A DNA stretch of 64,000 nucleotides from Trichaptum fuscoviolaceum (taxonomy: Eukaryota; Basidiomycota; Agaricomycetes; Hymenochaetales; Trichaptaceae), in the NCBI GenBank assembly GCA_910574455.1, contig CAJSYZ010000007.1, positions 682,001 to 746,000 of the forward strand, in the 5' to 3' direction. The stretch's first letter is position 1. Each line of letters starts with the position of its first letter. This document shows, one piece after another, positions 19,790 through 33,000 of this stretch. The translations under genes and the position numbers were made by a program. The notes below the pieces were generated by a model that saw only the letters and a list, made by a program, of their open reading frames with translations, had not been told where the DNA came from and did not search any database.

Positions 19790-21082
19790 TGTGAGAGGTT
19801 TATTGTTGAGTGACGTTCAGAGTGCTCGGTTCAGCGTAGGATCGGCACGTAAAGAAGTAGTGGACCGTCTTGGCACTTGGAACAGAGCGGAGAGTCAGTG
19901 CACCGAACGCAAGCTAAGAGGGCATTAAGGGGTGCGTGGCCTGTGTGATAATTGCACACTCGTTCCGACTCCGGTCCTTCAAGTTGTAGATGCCGCGGAC
20001 TGCTCGGCGGGATGGTGCAGTATAGTCAACGGCGCCTAAGCTCCTCCAGCTCTTAGACTTGAGCCACACCGTCTTCCAGCGCAGGGAGGATTGGTGTTTC
20101 CAGTCCGCAATAAGCCCGGCCGAGCTGGTGGGTATGCTTTTAGTGAATCATATGAGGTGTCCGGTATGACTCGACTCGGGAAATTGTGCCGCAACTTTGG
20201 CTTCCAAGTCCACTTGCTCGTTAGCGGCCATGTCTTCGTAGCCCGGGACCCAGTGAATGGTGATAGACAGAGTGGTTCGTTGCTGCTGAATTCGCCGGAG
20301 TCCTGTCCAGAACGTTCTGAGTGAGTGTTGGCCCGGTTGCGCCTTGGGTATGTGGATGGCTGTGATTGCTGCTTGGAAATTGAGAAACAGGGAGACTTGC
20401 GTGGCTCGAGGCGTGGCCCGGATGAAGTCAAGGCTTAGAAGGGCCCTGCATACCTCTGCTTCATATACGGTGTGGTCGCGGGCGGACCCAAGGTGCAGTC
20501 GGCGTACGTTCGGGGGTTTGTCTATCAGATGCGTTACGCGTGAACCTGGCAAAGAAAGAAAAGAAAAAAAGGAAGAAAAAAAAGGTATTAGAACGCAAGG
20601 GCTATGGTGAGAAGAAGAAAAAGAAAGAGATAGAATTTGAGTGTATGTGCCTTCTTGCACCTGTCCTCCCCGTATATCGCCCTCCTTCCCCCCTTTCCTG
20701 CCTCGGACGCCAGTTCCTGTGCCTAATTTATCCATACGCTCCTCTTAGTAGGGGGCTCTTGTCTTTCCTCCTTCCGCGATTGCCGCCGCCCCTATGCCCC
20801 TTTATACCCTGAACCATCCGTGAACATACACAGTGATCCCTTCGTGATTGCTGCTTCTGCTTCATTATTTGCCTCTGCTCTGGATTTGCAACGCGAGTCT
20901 AGAGAGAGGTTGAAGCAGGGCTCCGGCCTTGGAGGGACCAAATTGTCTCGACGGGTCCTGAAGCTCCGGTAACGCGCTCTGCTGCACTTTATAAGCTCTG
21001 CAGAATGGCAAATGGAACTGCGAGGTTGACACTGCGGAATGATGGCGGGGATTTTGGGACCATACATGGGGACAAGGGGCAT
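19790..21082 (-). pseudogene. Decayed non-LTR (LINE) retrotransposon 3' part: RNase H and zinc-knuckle tail
   Basis: Minus-strand remnants in order: FTDGSGYKG (21,082-20,792 frame), which is the first RNase H acidic motif; then, after frameshifts and a purine-rich expansion near 20,540-20,640, VYEAEVCRALLSLDF (the Glu motif), LNFQAAITAIHIPKAQPGQH and IHWVPGYEDMAANEQVDLEAK (the final Asp motif). Further on, near 19,960-19,860, a broken HAPLNAL ... DSPLC...C segment resembles the CCHC-like C-terminus of fungal LINE Pol proteins. The usual SDSQ Asp of the third motif reads NFQ here. No upstream reverse transcriptase was recognised, consistent with 5' truncation. Inactive. Confidence 0.7.
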
Positions 21083-23377
21083 GCGACATACACCGCGAGC
21101 GCTACATTACTGATCCACTGGCAATCACTGGCACTGCCAGTGTCCAGGGGTCGCCAACTTCAAGTTCAGGTTGAATCAGCAATGAATTTGACGGTGAATG
21201 GCCGGAGGCGCTGCCTTGTACAATCGGACCATCACATCTCTCCTTGAAGGTTTGGAACTGTGCCGATTAATCCATCGACCTACTGATGTCTTTTAATGGC
21301 TACATGAGCTTTTCGATGTTGTGAAAAGATGGATCCAGTACTAGAGTGCAATATCTCCGCTGTTCATCAACTTTGGGCGCAAACATCGTTTGAACGTGTC
21401 TTCGTAGATGGATTCAAAGGACCGGAAAGGCTAGGTCCATGGGTTCATCCAAAGACGCAATGCTCGCCGACTAGCAGTTTGAATTTTCGCGGAGTGCAAA
21501 CATATAGGAATCTATGTGCAGCGGTGAACTATGGCTGAGTTCATGGAGGACTCGGAAATGAAGCGAAGCATACCATGATCATGATGTGCAACAAATTATG
21601 TCCGCGATCTAGGGCATCTAGATTACCCAGTAGACCAGCAACTTCACAGTTTGCGCAGATGTCCACAGACTCGCAGATAGTAGCGCAATGGAACCTTGTA
21701 CCAACAATAACCATGAAGCAGCTGTTATTGGATTGGTTAGCTAGTGCAGTATCTCGATATTAGTGCATGATGTACTGTGCGCATTTTATTCCTTGGTGAC
21801 AGTGCTGAAGTTCAGCTTGATAGTGGGTCAAGAGTAGAACAGAACATGTGCAATGCAAATATTGTTCTTCTGTTCTATGAGTAAGTCAGCAAATGGTCTT
21901 TGCCGACCTTGAGCCCATCAACAAATATCTTAAACCGTACATTGCCTGCTCTTCCTCTCTCAACCAGCGAGAAGCCCTGTTACCCATCGTCTTCCTCTTT
22001 ATCCTATTTTCTGCAGCTCTTGCATTCCGTGTCGTCCAGTACTCTAGCTTCATCCACGTCATCGAACCTTTCCTGGGAATTTGAGCTCTGCAATTTGCAT
22101 AGAGAGTGCTAGTGTTGATCATGCAGCCTAACTGACGTTAATGACGAGCCTTCATCACCGGAAGATGTGCACAGGACGCTCAACCAACTCACTGGACGGC
22201 CCGCGCCGAGGCATAAAGGCAACTTTAGGCACTGATGCGTATCTCGAGAAGGTTTGGAGCACGTCAGGTTGGACCGATGCCGGATAGCTTCAGCGCTTTA
22301 CCATATCACTTTTTCAACTCACTTTTCTCCTTTCTGACACAGAGCAGGACAAATCAGCTGAATGTACAATCATTAGCTTCTGACTAACTTCACCGAGACT
22401 TTATCAGTTTTATAATCTGAGCGCTTTACAATGTCACTTTGTACTCACTTTACTCCTTTATGATGTAGAGTAGGACATTCAAGCTGCATGTATGATCTGT
22501 AGCTCCTCACTGACTTTGTAGAGGAACTACAAGTGTGTTTCCTGTATGACCTTTATCCTTTGTCAATCCTGTTATAGGTATGAAACTGTCACTACTCCTT
22601 CATCATTGTAACTGACAATACTTCACTCTATTAGTGCCGTACATAAGATTCACGCCTCTCTTGCTATCTTATTAAAACCTGAGCCACCACTTTGAATCAG
22701 AAGTGAATCAGAACCAGACCCGTCAGGGATGAGCTTATCGCAGTAAAGGATGCAGGTGTGCGGTGGTTTGGTGGAGGGTATGCAAGTGGTCGGACATGCT
22801 CAGATCGCGTTCAGTTACTCGACTGTTAGCTCATGCTCTGTAAGACATGTCAAAGCTGTTGCTTGGAAGAGAATTGAAGAAACGTACCACCTAGTATACT
22901 GTAGGAGTGCAGCCCTGCAACTTTGACTTCCCGCTCAAGTTTCCCTGTTTCCCATTACTTATGATGCCAGTGTCCCGAGAGCTAAACGTCGCTGAATTAT
23001 ATTTAAGTCTGATGTGATCGGAAGAGTTAAGGGGCAGGGGACTTACTACCACTGGCATTCCTGTTGAAATGCCCTTCAAGTTCGGGCTCACAAGACGAGT
23101 GAAGGCGGATGATGAGACCACCGTAGTCATTACAAGTTGCAACTTGAATATCCACAACTTGAAGAATAGATGCGCAACTTGAAGCTGAAAAATGGAAGGG
23201 ATTATTGGGAAGCTGAACATCAGACTGGGAGCAAATTCTGGCAGTCTGTCAGTGGGCTCAGGTTGGCACTGATGGCTGCCACTGCCACTGGCACTCAGGC
23301 TCAGGCTGGCAGCCTGAGTGGAGTCCCACGCGCTCAGCACTCAGGCTGCGCATCTTAAGTGTTAGACTTTCGAAGCA
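21083..23377. other. No supported gene; imperfect tandem duplication and word clusters
   Basis: Around 22,296-22,510 a ~110-bp segment (TATCACTTTTTCAACTCAC... and TGTCACTTTGTACTCAC...) is repeated in tandem with divergence. Word clusters of the CACTGGC/CCTGAG/ACTTGAAG type lie at 21,110-21,190 and 23,150-23,345. A plus-strand ORF at 21,893-22,084 encodes a hydrophobic stretch but has no supporting context. Confidence 0.4.
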
Positions 23378-26300
23378 TTATTTGCCGTCAAAGAACACAT
23401 AGATGTATTGATCTAGAACATATGCTACTTTGTAACATAAATTGAGACTATTAGAACGTTGGCATGAAGCGCAAGGAATCGGCAAATGTCTGTAGATATG
23501 TTTGCTCTTTCTGGCGGAGATCGGTAAGGCTTGGACGTGGAGCCCTAGTACTCCGAGTCCGAGTCGGAGTTGTGTCTGCATGATGAGCCGACGGGCCTGG
23601 CTCACTGACACTGGTAGCTTGAGGCTGTTGAGCCGACAGGCCTGGCTCACTGACACTGGTAGCTTGAGGCTGTTGAGCCGACGGGCCTGGCTCACTGACA
23701 CTGGTAGCTTGAGGCTGTTGAGCCGACGGGCCTGGCTCACTTGCTCTAGTAGCGTGACTATCGCGGCTCGTTGGTATATCCTTTCCCTTTCCCTTGACAC
23801 CAGACATGCCCTCGCCCTCAGTTCGCGGTACATTCTTGTTCTCTCTTCCGTCACGACGTAATCTTCTACAAACGCATCTCCAACTTGATCATTCGGATGC
23901 AGCGTTGCGGCCTCGGAAAGCGCAGTGTGAAACTTTGACAAAATGCCAAATTCAAACAACGAGCGTTTCTCCACATTCAACTCCCGATAAAGCTGCAAAC
24001 CGAAAAGCTGGGAAGACAAATCTTTCTGCTCGGCCGCTACTATGTCGAAGATCTCGGGATCCAAACCTTGACGATCGATCTCCCTGCCGTATAATTCTTT
24101 GCGCCTCATTAACTTAGCCATAGCAATGATCTGTGCCTTGCGCTCTGCAGGTATATCGAAGCCCAACCTATCTGAAGCACGATTGAAGAGTGCGAGGTAC
24201 GTTTGTAGGTCGATTGGTTTCGCTCGATCGTGTAGCAGTCGGTTTAAGTGTGATCGGAGGGGCTCTTCCTCTTTGGCGACTTCCTCGGCAACTCCAAGCA
24301 ATATGAGCATAATCGCGTTGTACAGGTAGCTTGATCTCTCGCGATGTTCATCACGTCGCCCTCTCAGGCGTATGAGGAGTTTGGCCAATTCACAGTCCCG
24401 CGTGAACTCAGATCCTTCCAACAATCCAAGCGGAGTCTCATCATCCAGATCTTTGTAGTACTGGTGCTCCATACGTTGCAAATAGTCCATGTCTTTTGCG
24501 TCTTGCTTTTGGGAAAGTCCTTTGAAGACGGTATGGGCATGATTTTGCAGTTCGTCAAGGACCTTACGAATCTCTGATGGTTCGTTGAGTGGCCTGTTGA
24601 GTGGCCTAAAGACCAACTTGTCATCAGTCTCAGGCTTCGAGTCGGTGTCCTTCTTCTTCTTCTTCTTCTTACGTTCGGCTGCAGGCACATACTCGTCCAT
24701 CGTATGCAAGCGCAATGGGATGTCCTCTGGGCCATCATAATCCACGTCTAGCATGGCCCTGAATCCTCCTTCGTCGCTCAAGACTTTGAATGCGACATTA
24801 CTATCATCTCCATCTTCGACCCCCAAGTTCGATTCGAATGTGTGAGCAAGAGCGTCAAGGATAACCCTCTTCTCCGATCCGGTTGAATTGTCGGTTGCCA
24901 CAGACAAGGGACCATTCCCCCCAATTTTGATATATAGGTCGTCGCCCTTCTTTGCCTTAGAGAGATCACTTCCCTTTCCCTCTTTTAACTGCTCCCTAAT
25001 CCCTGCCTCCATGAACATGACGTGATGTTTGAGGATAAGGTACATAAGGTAATGGAACTCAAGAGTCCCATGCAACCGTGCCACGAAAAAACGAAAAATT
25101 CCATCGTAGTCTTGTGTCGGTATGTCGTCCGGCAAAAGATCGTAGTTCTTGTGCAACATGGCACTTTCTCTTCTCTTCTTCAAATCCGCCACCTTAGCGG
25201 GATCGTCGATGAGGTCCTCCATTAGCAAAATGCCGTCCGTCTTGAACAGTATATATAGTTTCTTGACATTAGCAAGGAGCCCAATAGTACTTAGGCCCGC
25301 GTCGGGAGCGATGTTTTTTGATACGGCACTTTCAAGCCTGAAAGACGCGGTATACGGAAACGAGTATCTGAAACCATGCTGAAGAGTATCTGCAGCGTCC
25401 TCTCTGTCGGTACGCATACCAACGGCAAGAGCGAGGTGCTCAATCTGTGTGGTGAATTGTGTAAGAAAATGGCACACAGCGATACCATTCACACTTACAT
25501 CTGCCAAGGCCGCCGAAGACAGAGAGAAAAAGTTGGAAAGACGAAGGAAGAGTCGGAGATTGTGGGCATTGGCTCTCTCGCATTGCCACATTGCCTCACG
25601 AAACTGTGTTTGAATATTGTCGATCATTGAACTGAGACTGGATTTTGCCTTCTCCCTCTCGTCTAAGAGCTCGCGTTTCAAATTGTTTATGTCCGCCATT
25701 ACACCTTCTGCTATAGCTTGGGTTGAAACCGCGAGCTGCAAGTCCTTTTTAGAGGCACTGTCCTTTTCCAAATTCTTGTATACAGCGTCAGCAACGGTGG
25801 TAATATGGATGTTCATGGCGCCCAATTGCGCCTCAACAGCTTTAACACGACCCTCCGTTGCCGCCCTGTGCTTCCTCACGTCTGCCTCCAGCACATCAAT
25901 TGCACTCGACCTGTAAGGCTCCGACGCCCTACGCGCAGCCATCGCTCTACGTTCCTTCTCAGATGGAAGGGTTCCGCCTGTGCCTTTGACTGTCTGTATT
26001 GTAGCTTCGGTGGCGAAATTGTGATCGAAGGTGGCAATCGTGCTTCGTCCTTTCTCTACGCGGTCGCTGTGCTCCGTTTTGCCTTCTGCAGCTGACGAAA
26101 GGGCATCCGTTATATTCTGCCGTAGGTCCATATGTCTTTACGCCATGTCTCCATGGTTGGCATTGGAACGGAACTTGAAACTGGCACTGGCAGTGTTGTG
26201 TGGGCACTGGCAGCAGGAGACTCTGAGTCGGACGGTGGCAGTAGTAGTGAGACCTTGAGAAACACCTCATTAGTACTAATTGTTCCATCATGACTCGGAT

Positions 26301-26415
26301 ACTGTTTGAAATCACGGACCTTAGAATTGCCGGTATCGTGCCATTCACTACTGAGATCCCGGATAACCTGAGCAGCGCCGCCGTCCGGGAGTCGCCGGTG
26401 GAGTAGAGCTATCAT
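23378..26415 (-). CDS. Large helical protein of unknown function (E1 gene, divergent pair, left)
   Basis: A 26,415-26,254 exon (ATG, ending NEVFLK) joins in phase over a 137-bp intron (AAG|GTCTCA ... TACGGCAG) to a continuous frame from 26,116 to 23,378 of about 910 codons. The N-terminal third is coiled-coil-like (VLEADVRKHRAATEGRVKA; NNLKRELLDEREKAKSSL). The middle is mixed helical (GIFRFFVARLHGTLEFHYLM), with a Lys run (about 24,655) and many charged helices. Near 23,807 a second frame takes over more plausibly: Pro/Ser/Gln repeats, then SLTDLRQKEQTYLQTFAD and a stop at 23,451. The annotated frame turns into improbable sequence there, so a frameshift is likely. The intron is itself full of short words. 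No family recognised; not a transposase by eye. Confidence 0.7.
23575..23745. repeat. 45-bp tandem repeat, three to four units
   Basis: Units contain GCTCACTGACACTGGTAGCT and TTGAGGCTGTTGAGCCGAC. In the minus strand they encode 15-residue repeats, either VSEPGPSAQQPQAT-like or VSQARRLNSLKLPVS-like depending on frame. They lie at the C-terminal end of the large helical protein. Confidence 0.85.
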
Positions 26416-26419
26416 TCAA

Positions 26420-27900
26420 GTGCAAGCAGTAGTACGGTGAATAATCATAAGCACTTTGTTCAAGTTGAAGTACAATAGCATACTACTGGTACGCACTGTA
26501 TGCAGTCGCAGCCTGGGTTACTATACTCGGTGCAGTCTTGTGCTCCAACTCGGAGCTACTAAAACTATCACTGGCAGCCTGAGGTTCCCCCGTGGCAGGC
26601 ACACTGGCAGCTAGGTGAGCCTGAGGTATCCCTGACTCTGGCATATTTTGCTGGTTCCGCAACGAAAGTTCAACTAAACTTGAAAGTGACAGTGGTGGTA
26701 AGGGGAGACGCAAGCGGGCGGGGCACAGGGGTTACTACTGTACTACTACTGCCAGTGCTACGTAGTACTTCCGAGCTAAAGGACCCCTGATCATGAAACT
26801 ATTGATAGCCTGCCAGTGCCAGTGAGCCTGAGTCACGGCGGTGGGAGTAAGTACTACGTAGTAGTAGTTGCTAGTACGGCTTTAGCTACTACTTCAAGTT
26901 GTACTGGTAGTAGTAGTAAGTAAAGGCCCCCGGCAACTCAGGCTTAGTACTACTACTAGTAGTAGTACTAGTAGTAGTAAACGAACGATGAAGCAGTTCA
27001 AGTATGTACAACTTGAAGTTGCGGGCCTGGGGCCGGACTCGGACTTGCCGGACTCCGAGTCGGAGGAGCTTCAACTTGAACTTGAAGTTTACTACTACTC
27101 ACTAGTACTAGTAGTAATCGCACTGCCAGTGGCAGCAGCAGGATCCGCCCATCACTGGCAGGGATCTACTACCGTACCTCTGTCAGTACTATCCACCGCC
27201 GGAAAAGACAACTTGAAGTTGAGTACTACTGGGGATTAAAATTCCGACTTGTTCGCGGCTTATTATAAACTGATCTGAATACTATTACTATATTGAAGGA
27301 TACTACAGTAATAGCCTGAGTACTCTATAGTACTACTAGTGCTAGTGGTAGTAGTAGCCGGGGTCTGATGATGATGCCTGCCAGTGCCGTGACTGCCAGC
27401 CTGAGTGCCAGTGGCTTCTGAGCGGGTAGTATTACAGTTTGAACTCAAGTTATGATCATAGATTTACCCGCTGCACTTGAAACTTTGATCAAGCCAGTGA
27501 GTGCAGCGGAGTTTGTGAACCCAGGTCACTGGCCACTGCACTCACTGGCAGCCGACTCCGAGTCGGAGACACCACTGGCAGTGCCACGCTGCCACTGGCA
27601 GTGGCAGCCGTGACTCAGGGGTACTACTGCCAACGGCACCGTGACGCCGCCGGTGACTGCCAGCCAGCGTCACGGTTCAAGTTGCTACTACTAGTAGTAG
27701 TGTGGACGCGCCTGCCACATCAGGCTGGCACTGCAGTCGGACTCGGAGTGCCAGTGCCCTGGCTCTGAGTCTCCATTACTACTAGTAAGCGGGGAATGAT
27801 CCCCTTATCGTCGCCACGGTACTATATAAAACCTGAGCCTGAGTGCGCAACCACTGTCACTGTATCTTGACTCGAACCCACTACTGCTCTTTGACAATTT
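26420..27900. repeat. Divergent intergenic region built of palindrome-like words
   Basis: Almost wholly made of recurring words: CACTGGCAGTG/GCCAGTGGCAC, ACTTGAAGT/TTCAAGTTG, TACTACTAGTAGTAGT, GACTCGGAGTC and CCTGAG. A possible TATA box (TACTATATAAAACC) lies at about 27,820, some 85 bases before the ATG at 27,905. It separates two divergently transcribed genes of E1, so it should contain both promoters. Confidence 0.8.
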
Positions 27901-27904
27901 GAAG

Positions 27905-29750
27905 ATGTCAGCCTCCGAGTACTCTGATTCCGACCAGACACTGGCACTGGCAGCAGCCTGAGTGACGAGTCGGATTCAAGTTACGTGTCTGAGTACGATC
28001 CCCACCCTTTGAAAGGTAAGATGCACGAAAATCTTGACTTCACCATAGACTACTAATGCACGAGACTTAATGGAACTCAGATGGAAAACTGCTTTCACGA
28101 TATGTGCCGGACGACGATGGCATTGTTCGCGGAATTCACGTTGGCCAGTACATGCGGCGCTCACAAATCGCCGTGAGAGCCAACAACCCCTCCACTGCTA
28201 CTTGCTTGATCACCGAAAAGATAGCGGATAATCTATTCCATCAGAAGAACTATAGCAGGTCAACCGCGGATTCTGAACTCATGCTTGCCGTGGTAGCCGA
28301 CATCGATGTAATTACCCATCAGACGAGACAAGCTGTGAACCATTACGAAAAGGGCCTTAAGGCAATCAAGAAGAAGCTGCACTCACGTGAAAGGGAGTGG
28401 AGGGAATTTATGTCTCTGTTCAACAGTAACTCGGATGATATATTCAATCCAAACGTAAGTGGAAACTTCAGCAGTAGTGCTCTTAACATCAGTACTGATT
28501 TCTTACTCCGGTAACACTGGTAGTGGCAGAACCCTCCGTTTGCTATTCGGAACTATATTGGCGAAATCAGGCTTATAGTGCTGTCGGCGTTCGGAAAGAT
28601 TCTTCCTGAGGCCACAGTCTTTCCAAATTATAGGGCCGAAAAGCTTTACTCTCGGTTCGTCAAGGGTGTTGGGTGGTCGAAATTTCTGGGTCGCGTAATC
28701 CGTTTCCACCGCGCACACTTCGTGTTTATTCCGAGCGGCGCGTCGTCATCTGCCAAACAAGGCGCCGAGACACTGAACGGGGTCTGGGCTCACAGGCAGT
28801 CTGTATTCGACAATTTACAGGATGGCCCCGAATCCTTTTGTTTATCCTCTGTCATGCGTCGCGGGATCGTTCCATTGCCCAAAGACTCGATTCCCTTCAG
28901 TGGCAGGTTTTGCGGACATTGGGCGGACCTCGACTCCAATGATTCTATGGATGAACAGGGAAACTTGTGGAATGCTAAGCTCTCGTTGAAATTCTTCGTT
29001 CCTCTTCTTGTTTGGTCGTACAGCCAATTCAAGGAAAGCTTGGCCCTATTAGACGCCCTTATCGCACAACATCAGGAACAATCCGCCTCAAACTCATCAT
29101 CGGCGGATCCAACACCGAATTTGAAGGCAGAAATCGATTATTCCACTGTATTCCTGCATGGAACGGCTGTGGATTTGCGGTGCCGGCTGGCGCAAAGAAT
29201 CAATGTCAAAAGGTCGCCAGCCTCCCATGACACTGTTGGTACGGAGGATGTTGCACTGGACACCAGAAATCAGAACAACAATTCTTCCAATGTTGTACTT
29301 CCTGCCAAGGCTGGCAAAGAGGCACATCCGTTAAATGTCCTACTCAACGAACGGTCAACCTTCCTGAGTAGTTTCAATTTGATCAGGAAATGTCTAATGA
29401 TCCTCACCAACGACGCACTTCTAAATATTCTGCTCGACAACGGGACTCTCGTGGAAAATAATGATTCACAGTCAGAAGGAAGTGTCGATACCACCAGCCC
29501 CATCGACACGCCTCATCGGTTTGACAAAGTCGAAGAGGAAAAGAGATTGGCTACGATAGTCATGGCTCTTCGTGGACGCGATGCCGACTATGATAGCAAC
29601 AAGCAGGAACTTGTTGCGACAGAGGACGAGCTCGACTGCTTCATCTCTACAGCACTTCATGGCTCGTCTTTCTGTGAGGACTACGCGATTTTGCTGTATC
29701 TTCTCGATAAACTTAATCCTATCGGAGATGGCGCATCGGATTCAGTGTGA
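27905..29750 (+). CDS. Protein of unknown function (E1 gene, divergent pair, right)
   Basis: ATG at 27,905 (MSASEYSDSDQT). An apparent frame slip inside a CACTGGCACTGGCAG word at about 27,940 puts the acidic SDESDSSYVSEYDPHPLK stretch in another frame. That stretch splices (AAAG|GTAAGA ... CTCAG, about 28,016-28,080) to DGKLLSRYVPDDDGIVRG. A second intron (CCAAAC|GTAAGT ... GGCAG, 28,457-28,529) leads to NPPFAIRNYIGEIRLIV and a long last exon to 29,750. The protein has a helical first half, a middle with GVGWSKFLGRVIRFHRAHFVF and an acidic C-terminus. Two phase-consistent introns make it a real gene. Family not recognised. The start of the coding region may be disrupted by word insertion. Confidence 0.7.
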
Positions 29751-29994
29751 TAGGCAAGCCAACATTGTGTAGGGCGTTCAGCTGGCGACACGCTTGGACT
29801 TTTAGGCTGAATCCTCTTGTTCTTATTTGCAATCCCTTTGTACTTGTGTTGATCCCATGCGGCAATTGTTCATATCATGCAACAGTCTGGAAATCGTTCT
29901 TTACTTTTGATAATTATTTTAAAGTTTCTTCGTCATTCTTGTCACTTCTAGTATGTTTGAATTTTAATTTATAACTTGGGAGAGTCCACGCTAG

Positions 29995-30029
<35 letters not shown>

Positions 30030-30071
30030 GTACTAGTACTAGTATTAGTTTAGCTAAATGAGGGCTTATCT
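29751..30071. repeat. Intergenic, with (TAC)n/TACTAG run at 29,990-30,055
   Basis: About 240 AT-rich bases following the gene stop, then 13 or so TAC repeats turning into TAGTACTAGTACTAG. It lies between convergent gene ends (29,750 plus and 30,072 minus). Confidence 0.7.
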
Positions 30072-33000
30072 TTATTCAAGTTGTTGTCTACTTTCGTACA
30101 ATGTTTCATGCATGTGCATGTCAGCAAATCGGTTAACATAGAATCTATCGTAAAAGTCCAGGGACTCCTCAGGTGTCAATGACTTCGGAGGACATTCATC
30201 ACCCTTTGGAACCCCAAGGAGGTGAGCTAAACGGAAGATACTCCCTAGAGCTATCACGGATAACTTTGGAGTTTTGGAGTCACCGTGACGGTGGTAGCCT
30301 GAGCCTGAGGTGTCATTGTCACTCAGTTGACGGCAACTTCCAATACGCTGCCAGTGGCACGCGGTAGAGGTCTCTGACTCATACTCTGGCTCGACTATCC
30401 ACATTCTTGTTTTTATGTCAGGTGAGTCTCCAATGTTCTTGAAAAACTGGACGAGGGCGCATTCCTGACGTTCTCCGTTGGCGGTGAAGGAGAAAAGAAG
30501 CATAACCCGAGCAATTTGCATGCCCGCAAACCCCTTTTTGCGAGAATCAACTTGGACAAGAACGACATCACGTCGTGGTTTTCCGCGCCAAGAGGAATTG
30601 GACCTGATCACCTCCCTCATTGCTTGCTCTATAGGAATCGATTCGCCGCGGTAGGCGAAATACGCGGTAGCTGAATGGAAGATGGCAATGTCATTGCCCA
30701 TGTCCAGTGCAAAGTGTTGTTCGGCTTCTATCAGGCTGTCAGAAGCGCTTCCGAGGTCGTAGTATCCTAATTCGTTCAAGTTGCACCGTTCGTACTTGCA
30801 GAATAAAGTATATTTTGATGAGTTGTCGGAGCCGCCGGAGTTCCGGATGGCCTTTCATTGTCACAAGAGCATTGAGCTGTTTGGGGTACAGCTTACTGGA
30901 CTCTGTAAGGATAACAACGAAGAAGTCAGATGTCCAGCGCCACAACTTCAAGCTCGTGTTACTAACGTTGTTTTGAAGCCATTAATATTAAGCTTGAAGG
31001 GTCGCTTCTACCACCCAAGCGGAACCGATGTTCTGTATTTTCCACATCATGAAGAACCACACTACTCTGCAGTCCTTCCACTGATGAACTGCCGAAATCA
31101 TCCAGGTCAGCAATTTCGTTGTGTTCTTGATTACCCACAATGCCATTGAAGAAATTATCTGTATCATTGGCTGCTCCTGCCACACCAATACACTGCATCT
31201 GCTCCCTCTGGTTCGGGATCCTCTCAGCATCCTCCTCCTCCGGCTCTGACATATTCTTCCGCAGAACATCTCGCAAAACTTTCCACGTAGCCTCAGATAG
31301 CGTATCGTCTAGCATTCCACGCCGTTTGAAGTCTGACCTCGATGCAATAAGTTTACTAAGTCGTTGATTTGCTGTGATCATCTGGCCCAAGGGATCATTT
31401 CTGTTCGAGCGTCGCCATGTTTCTTTGACCGCATAAATATGTTTATTCTCTGTAATCGATGAGCACAGTCCACTCGGTGCAGCGAACAGAGGGATCAATG
31501 TTGGATAATGGACCATAGCATGCTGTCGTGGTAGTGAAAAGTTATCCCGGATGCCCTTAGCTATGAATATTTGCCGATAACGGTGAAAGTGATCCAAAGA
31601 GGCTTCGATTTGATCAAGAGTTGAGGCTGTAATCGTGTACCGACGCACAAGGTAACAAAAGTCTAGAAATGCACTCAATGCGCGAATCATATCATCGTGC
31701 GCAATGCCCACGATAGCCGGAAGGTACACCTTAGCAAATTGCATCAAATATCAGCAAACCACTGCCTCGAACAAGATAAAAAGGTCACAAACTTTCATAA
31801 GTGCCTTAGAATCATTGCCTGTCCATTGCTTGAAGCCTCGGCCTTCGGGGAATCTGCGAAGTCCAGGAAAAGGAGCAGCGACTCTGATTCTACGCGGAGA
31901 TTAGCAACGGTATTCACATTAAACAACTTGTGAAAAAACAGCACCTTTTATCCACAATGTCCAGCTCTGACGTGGTCAAGCTCTGACATATCCACTCGAC
32001 AAGATGATCCTTGAAGACGCCTTTGATGATTTGGTGCAGCAGGTCCGGAGATATGAGATCGCATATATCTGCGCGCGGAATGTCATTGGTGAAAGGCTAC
32101 GGAGCAACGTATCAGTTGCAATATACGCATCCAATGAATAATTTGAAGCACGTACCACAATGTCCTGGTGGAATCCGTACTCTTTCCGAATTGTTGCTTT
32201 ATTCATGTTGTTGACGTCTACCTGTTCTATCAATCGTTCGTGCAGCTCTTTTGTTCGAGGAATTGATACAAATTCCGGATTATCGAGGTCCTTGTGAGGC
32301 GCTGTGCATCTATAATGTCAAAAGTAAGTCATCGCAACAGAGCTTGATTTCAGGAAAGCCTGAGGGCGGTATTACTTACTTGCAGCACCATCCAGTGCAT
32401 ATGGCGCAAAGGCTGACCTGTTCCGGATAATCGGCTATATATGAGCCGAGTCCGAAAACTGACCTACGCAAGTGACCATCAGGGCACCGGAGAATGGTTT
32501 TCTGAGTGTTCATGATCATTGCGGTTTTCAGCGAGTTTAAGATCCTCGATATAGACGAATGAAAAATCTGATGTCGAAAACGCCGGAAGTCATCTGACTT
32601 TTCGTATTGCCGCTCAGCTACAAAGCATCAGAACTCACTGGCAATCGAATAGATCACTATTAACACATACTCTTTGGTATTGCCAGAAATGCTATGAGCT
32701 GGACTGTATTCAGTTTCTGGGACCGCCGGGCCTTGTTTGATACATTCCCAATCGAAAGATACAAAGGATAGTATTCATTATTGCCAGTTCCAACAGAAAC
32801 CGTTGTCTTATCGCTCCCTAAAATGACTGGGACGAACATAGATCCATGGACTGCTTTATCTTCTGCGTAGATCTCGTTCTACATCAAGGATAATAAGTAT
32901 TTTTTGTGCGAGTTAATGAGTCATGACTTACAGCCTGTTCCCAAGCAAAATTCCCGGACATGTAATTTCTGAAAACTCGTTCTTTGTCATTGATATTATC

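Noticed and set aside
20540..20640. Lys-rich plus-strand ORF
   Set aside because: It is a purine-rich simple-sequence expansion inside the decayed LINE.
21893..22084. Plus-strand ORF with a hydrophobic stretch, possible membrane protein exon
   Set aside because: No neighbouring exons or consistent splice sites could be found.
23575..23745. CRISPR-like regular repeats
   Set aside because: The units are contiguous 45-bp coding tandem repeats without variable spacers, in a eukaryotic sequence.
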